A DNA stretch of 64,000 bases, taken from Bacteroidetes bacterium ADurb.Bin174. GTDB taxonomy: Bacteria > Bacteroidota > Bacteroidia > Bacteroidales > Paludibacteraceae. Positions within the stretch are counted from its first letter, which is position 1. Every line of letters begins with the position of its first letter. The notes under the pieces are model-generated. The model did no database searches, was not told where the DNA came from, and worked only from the letters and a program-made list of their open reading frames with translations. A program made the translations under genes and the position numbers. Location: NCBI GenBank assembly GCA_002070265.1, contig MWCX01000085.1, positions 1 to 64,000 of the forward strand, written 5' to 3'. Shown here one piece after another: positions 8,926-16,937 of this stretch.

Positions 8926-11517
8926 TTACATAACCAATATTTTTTTAGAAGCAATTATCCCTTCACTGTTAGATGCCCTTACCAAATAAATTCCTCTTGA
9001 TAACATGTCGAGGGATACGTTTTGTGTATGTTTTGCTGTGTGCAACAGCGCACCTGTTGATGAATAAACGGAAACATTGTCAATGGGCGTGGCTGCTTGA
9101 AGTATCTGCAAAGTTTTACTTTCTTGATTGTAGATGAGATTCCAGTCTGCATGTTGCATGTTTAACCCATTTGTTCCTTCAAAATAAGTGTTGTCTCTTA
9201 ACTTTCTGATTTCTTCCCCTGACAATATTCCTTTGAAGAAATAGACTTCATCAATTTTTCCATCCCAGAAGCTTGAGTTGCCGCTTTTATGAGCACCTAT
9301 GCGAAAACCACCTGTACATGCTTCAAATGGCTGAGCCATTACTGTCAAATCCCTTTCTCCGTCAATAAAGTAAGTAATTTCTTGATTGGCCGGATCACAG
9401 ACAATAGCCACATGTTGCCATTGACCACGTCTAAAGGTACCGATTGATGAAGGATTGTGGCGACCTCCCAGGAAGCTGTTCCAATAATAACGTACGTCAC
9501 CTTCGCCGATTGGGTTTTCGACACGAGCATAAAGGGTTATTCTGCCGGTTCCTTCATTATCCTTTTGTGCCATGATGATTTGATCACGAAAATAATAGCC
9601 GTTTTCAGCATTTCCGGTTGTCGGTAATATCGTAGCATCGTCATACACCCAGGCACAGACCGTATATTGAGTATTAGCCGTATTGACAACTCCATTTGTG
9701 GTCATATCCAAATATTGATTAGAACCGTTTAATTTTATGGCAGAACCGTATTTCCCTTCAACAAAAGTAGCAGGAGTGCGTATCGGTACGGCTGTTAAAT
9801 CATAATGATTGTCTGTGGCATCCTTAAAATCTTCATCGAACGGGTAGTAAAAGACCAATTCTTTGGGTGTATCAGGAATTTCTCCAGGTACATTGAGGCC
9901 TACACTTCTTGCCCAGTCATTCCATAATGTACGTAACTCACGTGCTTTATCGGGATATTCTGCTGCCACATTGGTGGTTTCAGAATAATCATCAGCTAAA
10001 TTGAAAAGTTGCCAGTTTTGTCCGACCAATGCGGTCAGTTTCCAATCTCCAACGCGTACGGCTTTACCGTTTTCATGCTCCCAGAACAGCGTACGTTCTT
10101 CATCCCATGTTCCTGTGCCTTCAATTAACGACATCAGACTGCGACCTTCTGCCGGTAAGGCTTGGATACGATTTCCGTTGTAGGTAGAAGGATATTCAGC
10201 ATCAGTCAACTCCAAAATTGTGGGCATGATATCCAAAATATGTCCCGGCTCGTGGTTGATGCTTCCCTTTTTATCAGCAGCAATACCGTTCCAATGCACA
10301 ATCAGCGGCGTTGCTATACCACCATGGAAAGACTCGCGCTTCCAGTAACGGAAGGGGGTGTTGACTGCCCCTGCCCAGGGTCTGTCGAGATAATTATAAG
10401 TCAACTCGGATCCGGGAATACGTGCATTGCGTACTACTGTTTGCCCATCCCGCGTACGATCATGTCTGTCAAAGTCACCGATGCCGTAGTTTTCAGAAGA
10501 AGCGCCATTATCGGACAAAAACATGATGATGGTATTCTCAAACATACCGGTATCTTTGAGTTTTTGTATGATTTTTCCTACTCCTTGATCTACACAATCC
10601 ATCATGGCAGCATGTACTTCCATATTATCAGCCTGCCAGGTTTTATCTGTTTCATCTGTCCAAAGGCGACCGGACTCATTACGTGCCACTGGTACCCGGG
10701 CAGGATCAATAAGTCCTAATTCCACCATTTTATTGTAGCGAGTTTCACGCAACACATCCCATCCCTCATCATACACTCCGTTATATTTGGCAATATCTTC
10801 CGGTTTAGCATGCAGGGGCCAGTGTGGCGCATTGTAAGCAACATACATGAAGAACGGATTTTCTTGTCCTGCATACTGATCAAGCAAATGGATGGTTTTG
10901 TCTGTGATGTAGTCGGTGCTGTAAAAATCATCAGAAATTTCATCGATGCGTGCTTCGTTGTGTACCAAACTGAAAGGATCAAAGTGATTTACCACACCCC
11001 AAATGGTACCGTAATGCTCATCGAATCCACGATTGCAGGGATAAGTTTCGATAGGAGCAAAGGGTCTGTTGTTGAATGAATTTTGGTTGGCTAACCAAGC
11101 CATCTGGTCTTCTTTATTCCCTATACCTTGAGTTCGGGAAAGATGCCATTTCCCTGTCATACCGGTATTATATCCTGCGGTTTTCAATACTTCTGCAATG
11201 GTAACGCAATTATTTGCCAGACTTAATCCCATGCCGGTAATCCCTACTGTATGCGGATAACAACCGGTCATTAAAGTAGCCCGTGAAGGACAACTGCGTG
11301 CACCGTTGAAGAATTGTGTAAAACGCATGCCTCCTTGAGCTAAACTATCTAAATTGGGAGTATGAATTTCTCCACCGTAACAACCTAAATCAGAATATCC
11401 CATGTCATCCACTATGATGATCATGATGTTAGGTCTCTCTTGAGACTGTTGGGCAGTTAAAGCAACAGGCAATAAAGCTGTTGCTGATAAAATCTGTTTG
11501 TGAATGCGTGTTCTCAT
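8926..11517 (-). CDS. S1-family sulfatase with LamG-like and T9SS domains
   Basis: 863 residues with a signal peptide (1-25). The type I sulfatase signature is SCPSRATLMTG, with Cys76 as the formylglycine precursor. Metal-binding Asp pairs occur in VDDMGYSDLG, and FLSDNGA and GKWHL motifs are present. The catalytic domain runs to about 530. A concanavalin/LamG-like sandwich (about 555-765) and a T9SS tail follow. It should remove sulfate esters from the PUL substrate outside the cell. Activity needs a formylglycine-generating maturase, which is not encoded here. It is the first gene behind the operator/promoter at 11557-11610 and probably starts a four- to five-gene unit. Confidence 0.92.
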   Translation of the reverse strand: MRTRIHKQILSATALLPVALTAQQSQERPNIMIIIVDDMGYSDLGCYGGEIHTPNLDSLAQGGMRFTQFFNGARSCPSRATLMTGCYPHTVGITGMGLSLANNCVTIAEVLKTAGYNTGMTGKWHLSRTQGIGNKEDQMAWLANQNSFNNRPFAPIETYPCNRGFDEHYGTIWGVVNHFDPFSLVHNEARIDEISDDFYSTDYITDKTIHLLDQYAGQENPFFMYVAYNAPHWPLHAKPEDIAKYNGVYDEGWDVLRETRYNKMVELGLIDPARVPVARNESGRLWTDETDKTWQADNMEVHAAMMDCVDQGVGKIIQKLKDTGMFENTIIMFLSDNGASSENYGIGDFDRHDRTRDGQTVVRNARIPGSELTYNYLDRPWAGAVNTPFRYWKRESFHGGIATPLIVHWNGIAADKKGSINHEPGHILDIMPTILELTDAEYPSTYNGNRIQALPAEGRSLMSLIEGTGTWDEERTLFWEHENGKAVRVGDWKLTALVGQNWQLFNLADDYSETTNVAAEYPDKARELRTLWNDWARSVGLNVPGEIPDTPKELVFYYPFDEDFKDATDNHYDLTAVPIRTPATFVEGKYGSAIKLNGSNQYLDMTTNGVVNTANTQYTVCAWVYDDATILPTTGNAENGYYFRDQIIMAQKDNEGTGRITLYARVENPIGEGDVRYYWNSFLGGRHNPSSIGTFRRGQWQHVAIVCDPANQEITYFIDGERDLTVMAQPFEACTGGFRIGAHKSGNSSFWDGKIDEVYFFKGILSGEEIRKLRDNTYFEGTNGLNMQHADWNLIYNQESKTLQILQAATPIDNVSVYSSTGALLHTAKHTQNVSLDMLSRGIYLVRASNSEGIIASKKILVM

Positions 11518-11556
11518 GCGCTAAAATATTTTAAATCACGTGTTTATACAAGTAAA

Positions 11557-11610
11557 CAAAAATACAATTATAACGATTACAAATCAGGTTACAATTTGGG
11601 TTACAAATCT
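11557..11610 (-). promoter_or_regulatory. Activator site (three 12-bp direct repeats) plus -7 box, PUL promoter A
   Basis: Three tandem 12-mers (plus-strand reading) lie at 11575-11586, 11587-11598 and 11599-11610, each starting G[A/G]TTACAA. Ten base pairs separate them from 11557-11564, which on the minus strand reads TATTTTTG (TAnnTTTG). There is no -33 TTTG, as expected for an activator-dependent promoter. The sulfatase ATG lies 39 bp further down. The same geometry occurs at 38790-38843. Confidence 0.65.
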
Positions 11611-11695
11611 AAAACTTCTTTAATATATCGTATATGTGACGGTTAGGTTGCAAATGTATGAATATACAACAATATGTTTACTCTAAAAAATAATA

Positions 11696-13705
11696 TTACC
11701 TTTTTACAATTTTTCCTTCCAAGTATTTGATTTCGCTTTTTTTACGAACATCATTCTCAAAAGTGACATAGGTAGTCAACAGCCATATGGTTTCTTCATC
11801 TTTTACAAAAAGTGAATTGTAATAAGCACCTTCATTTTCAGGCAATCGGGTGAGTGGTGTAACCGGATTTCCAAACATTAAACCTGCACTGTTGCCTATT
11901 ACCACACGTGGAAATCCGGTTTGCCAAATACCGTTACGACCTCCGGTATGTGCTACCAACACAATTTCACCGGTGGACAATTGCACTATATAAGGTGCAC
12001 CACCATGTCCATTAATATTTACTTTCCAACGTTTATTGGTAGAAATTCCGTTCCAGGGGTTTGTGTCCCACTCGCCATTAAGGGGACGATGTACCAAAGA
12101 GGGAGAACCAAATCCCTGATCATCAACAGTCTCTATGGCAAAGAGAATTCCCTTGTTGCCTTGTAATGCAACAGCTACCGGCATTCCATCACGGCGGTCG
12201 GGAGAATAGGCTGCCCGTTCGAAGGCTGTCCAGGTTTCTCCATTGTCTGTTGAGCGTGAGCACAAGATTTCCTGTGCCAGATAAACTCCTTGCTGCCACC
12301 ATGCTGCTTCGCTGGCTACCAACAACTCTAATTCTCCATTGGGCAATTGCACAACCATAGGCTCCCAGGTGCGACCACGTCCGATGATGCGGGGATCATC
12401 CCAGGTTTCACCATTGTCTTTGGACAGCATGACCATCACATGGCAATTCTCATTGGACTCGGGATTGCCGTTGCCTATAAAGCTCATCAGGATCCATCCG
12501 TTTTGAAGTTTGATCATTTCCGGATTAACAAATCGCCAATATTTCTGACCTATGGTTGAGTTTTCCTTGGAAATTAATTCAACAGGTGTTGTCCATGATA
12601 AACCGTTATCAAAGCTTTTTTGCAAATAAATATTCACCCAATGATTTCTATTGCCTCCATGGTAAGCGCATAAAAGTGTATCTTCACTTACACGGATAAT
12701 GCGCGGATACTCAGTTAAAAGTCCTGCCGGGGAAATACTTTGCAAGCTTTGTGTGGCATCCCACCGGATGGTATGTGAAGCACTTTTAGTTCTCTCTACT
12801 GCCACGCCACTATAATCCGGCAAAGTCTTTATTTCCTTGCTGATAATTTGTCTTTGTCCACCTATGATAATTTCCGCTTGAGCAAAATATGTGGTGTTGG
12901 GTAACAAATCCGTAATCAAAACGGATCTGTATTTCTTGTTTCCCAAGGAAGTTAAACTTTTTGTTTGGAGGTCGGTTTCTGAAGTACCAAATTTAAATGT
13001 AACGGTTGGGTTACCGGCTACGCTTCCTGCTATTTCACAGCTTGCTGCGATTTCAGTAGAACCAATCAACCAGTTTTCATTGGACCACTTCAAGCCGGCG
13101 GTTGTTGTTACCGGCGTAAGTTCCTGACTATAAATAATGTCTCCTTGTGCAGTTTGAAAATAGGCGCGTATGGTATAGGCAGTTCCGGGTGTCAAATGTT
13201 CACATGTGATTTCAAAATCAGGCTGATTGGGTATGGATGTCCCGGCCTGTATCCTGTTCACTTGAGAATAATCCCTGTTGTCATATGCTGAAATATTGTA
13301 GGAAAACCCATAAGCAACTATTTCGGCATCCTGAAAATCGGCATTCTGAATATCAAATACGGCTGAATTTGCCGAAACTGACTTGAGTATCATATCAAAA
13401 CCGATTTGTTTGATATGATAGGTTAAATGAGTGGGTACACATTCCTCCTGTGTATTGATTGTTGCCCTGTACCAAATTTCACCATTCATTCGAAAGTTAT
13501 GTGTCGGAGCGTTGGCATTGCGGATATCTGTCCAGGAAGTACCATCCGTAGAATTTTGCCACTGAATAGTACCATTATTATCGGATTTCCATTCGATATC
13601 TAAAACAACATCAGTACCGAAGCAGGCATAAGAGGTGTTGACCTGAGCAGCAGCCACAAGCACAATAAAGCATAAGCTTGACAGTATTATTTTTTTTATC
13701 GACAT
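11696..13705 (-). CDS. Secreted BNR/Asp-box (sialidase-like) protein with fibronectin III-like domains
   Basis: 669 residues: signal peptide (1-20), an Ig-like segment (about 25-100), two FN3-like domains (about 106-200 and 205-295), then a six-bladed propeller. The propeller has three clear Asp boxes (SFDNGLSW 364-371, SKDNGETW 428-435, STDNGETW 485-492). The fold is that of exo-sialidases and GH93 exo-arabinanases. YPRIIRVS may be the early Arg-containing strand, but I cannot confirm a full sialidase Arg triad. Unlike most neighbours it has no T9SS tail. It ends 178 bp before the next gene, whose upstream region contains promoter A. Confidence 0.75.
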   Translation of the reverse strand: MSIKKIILSSLCFIVLVAAAQVNTSYACFGTDVVLDIEWKSDNNGTIQWQNSTDGTSWTDIRNANAPTHNFRMNGEIWYRATINTQEECVPTHLTYHIKQIGFDMILKSVSANSAVFDIQNADFQDAEIVAYGFSYNISAYDNRDYSQVNRIQAGTSIPNQPDFEITCEHLTPGTAYTIRAYFQTAQGDIIYSQELTPVTTTAGLKWSNENWLIGSTEIAASCEIAGSVAGNPTVTFKFGTSETDLQTKSLTSLGNKKYRSVLITDLLPNTTYFAQAEIIIGGQRQIISKEIKTLPDYSGVAVERTKSASHTIRWDATQSLQSISPAGLLTEYPRIIRVSEDTLLCAYHGGNRNHWVNIYLQKSFDNGLSWTTPVELISKENSTIGQKYWRFVNPEMIKLQNGWILMSFIGNGNPESNENCHVMVMLSKDNGETWDDPRIIGRGRTWEPMVVQLPNGELELLVASEAAWWQQGVYLAQEILCSRSTDNGETWTAFERAAYSPDRRDGMPVAVALQGNKGILFAIETVDDQGFGSPSLVHRPLNGEWDTNPWNGISTNKRWKVNINGHGGAPYIVQLSTGEIVLVAHTGGRNGIWQTGFPRVVIGNSAGLMFGNPVTPLTRLPENEGAYYNSLFVKDEETIWLLTTYVTFENDVRKKSEIKYLEGKIVKR

Positions 13706-13716
13706 ATATTCAATTT

Positions 13717-14325
13717 TCAGGGGTTAATCAAGAGGACTTTTGTAATTTTTTGATTGCCGGCATGGCTTGTCAGGAAATAATAACCTGCAGGCAGACCGGA
13801 TGCCTGGATGTGAATGCTTCTTCCTTCGCGCCTGATAGCAGAAATCGGATGTGTTTTTCCGTCCATTCCTATGATTTCTACCTTGTCAATGGGTTGGTTT
13901 AAATTGGCAGAGATAAAAAAGTCTCCTTGATTGGGATTGGGATAAATGCGTACGGATTCCTCACATAGATAATTCAACCCTGACTCTCCGCTGACGGTGT
14001 AGGTAATGCCAGATTCACATCCCGCTCCATCATTTACTATCAATATATAGGTTCCACTTTCCGTTGCTACAAAACTTGGCTGGCTACCTACTTCAATACC
14101 TTCTTTGAACCATCGGAATGTATAGCTGCCTGAACCGCCATGTATGTCAGCTTCAAAGCCTAATTCCACGCTTCCGCCATGACCTAAGTCTTTGGTGACT
14201 GTTGCCGGCTGCACCACGAAAATTTCATGCTGCCGGTAAGGAATTTTGATTACCGTCTGTGCGTAACTGCCGAATATTGCAGTTAAATAAACTGATAATA
14301 ATACAATGAAAGTATGTATTTTCAT
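13717..14325 (-). CDS. Small T9SS-secreted protein with one Ig/PKD-like domain
   Basis: 202 residues: signal peptide (1-22), one Ig/PKD-like sandwich (about 45-112, FRWFKEGIEVGSQPSFVATESGTYIL), and a T9SS type A domain with IYPNP. There is no catalytic domain. It lies only 11 bp from the BNR gene and is probably co-transcribed with it. It could be a glycan-binding accessory or a cell-surface adaptor; its function is not recognised. Confidence 0.75.
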   Translation of the reverse strand: MKIHTFIVLLSVYLTAIFGSYAQTVIKIPYRQHEIFVVQPATVTKDLGHGGSVELGFEADIHGGSGSYTFRWFKEGIEVGSQPSFVATESGTYILIVNDGAGCESGITYTVSGESGLNYLCEESVRIYPNPNQGDFFISANLNQPIDKVEIIGMDGKTHPISAIRREGRSIHIQASGLPAGYYFLTSHAGNQKITKVLLINP

Positions 14326-14339
14326 GCATTAATTTTTTA

Positions 14340-14378
14340 ACTTGGAACGAGTTCCGGTAGTTGAAGCTCGTTCCAAGT
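14340..14378 (-). other. Strong intergenic stem-loop in the PUL
   Basis: A 12-bp perfect stem (ACTTGGAACGAG / CTCGTTCCAAGT) with a 15-nt loop lies between the DUF4965 gene and the small T9SS gene. On the transcribed strand it is followed by A-rich, not U-rich, sequence. It is therefore more likely an mRNA processing or stability element, or a weak terminator. Confidence 0.6.
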
Positions 14379-14392
14379 GCTAATCAACAAAT

Positions 14393-16843
14393 TTATTTCA
14401 ATTTTTCTTCTAACATTTTAATAAAGAATCCTCCTACAACAGCGCGTGCCTGGAAGCCTCTTTGTAGCGGTTTGTCTGTCCAGTACCAATCAGTCATGGG
14501 CACACGACTTACAGTTTCATTCATGAATTTATGCAAGGGTTCGATGAATGCTTCGAAGGTTGCTAAATCGGAACTCATGGTAGCCGTCCAAATGATCCAG
14601 TCTGCCTTGGTATAGGCCTTACGGTTATCGAGAGGCAATCCGTATTCGTTTTGCATGGTCAGATAATAAGCTATTTCCTTTTCAGCAACTTCCTCCGGGA
14701 AGATATTAAGTTTCAACAGTTTATTCCATACCAAATTGTATTTTTGACTCCAGGAATCCGGTTTGTCGAAAGTCAGGCGATAATGATCACCTGCATCAGC
14801 CATTTGCATCCATTCCTGCGCCATATCTTTAGCAATTTGGGTGTATGTTGCTGCGATATCCTTTTTGCCCAACATATCAGCTAAGTATCCATAGGATGCG
14901 ATACCCATGATCGCCTTGATAGATAGGTTGGCATTATGGGCAAAGTGTCCGGCAAAGTCATCAGTACACAATTGATTTTCAGGGTCTAATCCTTTTTCTA
15001 CTAAGTAGTCTGTCCAAGTAGTCAACACATCCCAATGTTTCGCAGCATAGTCGGCATTACCTTCTACAGCCGCTACGGCAGCAGTAGTGATTAGCATATT
15101 TCCGGATTCTTCCACCGGCATATCGCCACCGTATGTTTGTCCGTTGGCATGGGGATAGGTGCCTACATCATGAGCAGCAAAAGGTTTAGTCCATTTTCCA
15201 CTTTCACTGTAGTAAAAAATGTGATTCATCAGTCCTTTTACCAACTCAACATTGTAGTATAGATACATTGGTGCAGAAGGATAGGTAATGTCAACTGTTC
15301 CGATGGAGCCGTTGCTGAAATTTTCTTTGGACAAAAACAGTAAATCACCATTTGGAGCTTCCACTAATTTATGAGCTGCAATAGATTGGCGATAAGCCAA
15401 AGCACACAATTCTGCATACTTTTCACCTCCGGCTTTTCGCGCATCAGCCATCAATCGGTTGTCGAAGCGTTTGGCTTTTTTCATCAATGAACTGTATTCG
15501 TCATGAGCCAACTCAACCATATCGAAGATGGTTTTGTCTTCATTTCTATTCCAGTACGGACGAAGGTTATCACCAAAATATTGAATGGAATACAAGTCAT
15601 CATATGCCAACATGATTTTTCCTGTTGCCTTGGCGGTTTGTCCCAGGTTTTTAGTCAGACTGAGTTTCTTGTCTGTTACATTATATTCTACTGCATCATT
15701 TTCAGCTACCATGTAGAAATATCCCCAATCGATGCGTACGTCATCTCCTTTTTTCTTCAATACAGGTTGTTCAACACTACCGGTTTTGAGATAAACAAGA
15801 CCATTCTTCTCAATGATTTCAGAAGTTGATTGTTGATAAGGATGATTCAATGCCCAATTGGCAGCAGCCTCAAAGTGAATTTGCACATCGTGTTGCTGAC
15901 CGTCATTGGAAGCTACTTTATAAGTTAGATAATTCACCGGACGTGATATCAATTCCAAATCTTCCAGGAACAGGGGTGCTGTGAAGATGATTTGCAAATC
16001 AACAGGACCGGCAGTGAAAGAATAATAAGTTTGTGTAGCCTGCACATCTACGGAAGTCTGTTCGGCAGTTTCTTCAAACCGTTGCGGTTGTTTGGAGGAA
16101 GCGAGGATACCAAAATCAATCAAACCGTTACCTATGGAATTATGACAATAGGCAGCCATGATGTTTTTACCTTCTTTGATGCTTTGTATTGCGTCGTCCG
16201 GTATTTTTACAACCGCATTTTTATTACAGCAATAGCAATTATCCCTGACAGTCACGCCATTCAGATAAAACTCCGCATCATCATCATTGCTATAAACCAG
16301 GTATAAATCTCTGTCTTTGACATCTTCAGTCAAGGTAATCTCACGCCTTACCCATATGTACTCCTCCATCCAGTTGGTTTTTGCCGTGGGTTCAAAGAAT
16401 CGGGAGATTGTACCAAAAGCACCTTCACCTGTTTTCCATGCATCATCATTGAAGTCAAACTCTTTCCATCGTGCTGATGGTTTGGAAGTTGTGTATTGTC
16501 CGACCCATTTCCCCATTTCAGAAGTTGGTACGAGAATATCCATATCCAAGTATTCCTTTCCCATAAAGCGATAGGGCTTACCGTCCACCGTAATTACACT
16601 GAGCAAAGGGAAATCTTTGCCTGTCCAGTGTTTAATCAGTTCGTCATACAAATTATCGGTAAATGACCATCCGCTGGTATAAGGGTCGATGGTAACGAGT
16701 GGATAAGCAGGAGCACGCAAGTTGTTCTTGATAGCTTCCGGTGTTGTACATGCATGAAAGAGTATTCCTGCACACACAATCAAAGTCATAAGCATCATGT
16801 TTTTCCGGATCTTGTTGTTTCCGGATTTACTAAAGTTAATCAT
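14393..16843 (-). CDS. DUF4965/DUF1793 (GtaA, glutaminase-A-like) lipoprotein
   Basis: 816 residues with a lipoprotein signal (LFHAC, Cys32). The family opening YPLVTIDPYTSGWSFTDNLYD is present. An inserted beta-sandwich (about 120-250, NDDDAEFYLNG) follows, then the DUF5127/DUF4965-type region (about 255-480) and a DUF1793-like (alpha/alpha) barrel (about 480-816) with DVGTYPHANGQ and TDDFAGHFAHNANLSIKA. The family is annotated as glutaminase A from fungal GtaA. Its repeated presence in glycan loci suggests a glycan-related activity, which is inference. Starts at 16843 or 16798/16795 are possible. Confidence 0.85.
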   Translation of the reverse strand: MINFSKSGNNKIRKNMMLMTLIVCAGILFHACTTPEAIKNNLRAPAYPLVTIDPYTSGWSFTDNLYDELIKHWTGKDFPLLSVITVDGKPYRFMGKEYLDMDILVPTSEMGKWVGQYTTSKPSARWKEFDFNDDAWKTGEGAFGTISRFFEPTAKTNWMEEYIWVRREITLTEDVKDRDLYLVYSNDDDAEFYLNGVTVRDNCYCCNKNAVVKIPDDAIQSIKEGKNIMAAYCHNSIGNGLIDFGILASSKQPQRFEETAEQTSVDVQATQTYYSFTAGPVDLQIIFTAPLFLEDLELISRPVNYLTYKVASNDGQQHDVQIHFEAAANWALNHPYQQSTSEIIEKNGLVYLKTGSVEQPVLKKKGDDVRIDWGYFYMVAENDAVEYNVTDKKLSLTKNLGQTAKATGKIMLAYDDLYSIQYFGDNLRPYWNRNEDKTIFDMVELAHDEYSSLMKKAKRFDNRLMADARKAGGEKYAELCALAYRQSIAAHKLVEAPNGDLLFLSKENFSNGSIGTVDITYPSAPMYLYYNVELVKGLMNHIFYYSESGKWTKPFAAHDVGTYPHANGQTYGGDMPVEESGNMLITTAAVAAVEGNADYAAKHWDVLTTWTDYLVEKGLDPENQLCTDDFAGHFAHNANLSIKAIMGIASYGYLADMLGKKDIAATYTQIAKDMAQEWMQMADAGDHYRLTFDKPDSWSQKYNLVWNKLLKLNIFPEEVAEKEIAYYLTMQNEYGLPLDNRKAYTKADWIIWTATMSSDLATFEAFIEPLHKFMNETVSRVPMTDWYWTDKPLQRGFQARAVVGGFFIKMLEEKLK

Positions 16844-16937
16844 ACATTGTTGTTTTTAGTGTTTATAGATAATTTAATAAATAATTCAAATTTAAGAACC
16901 TGCAGGCAAGCTGAGGCATGCCTATGTTTTGAAGGCT

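Noticed and set aside
10162..10719. 185-codon plus-strand frame inside a sulfatase gene
   Set aside because: Antisense to the conserved catalytic domain; no promoter or domain supports it.
11575..11610. 12-bp repeats considered as a minisatellite or a phase-variable tract
   Set aside because: The three units vary in their last four bases but keep GGTTACAA, and the same layout with the same spacer to a -7 box occurs at 38808-38843. This fits a protein-binding site better.
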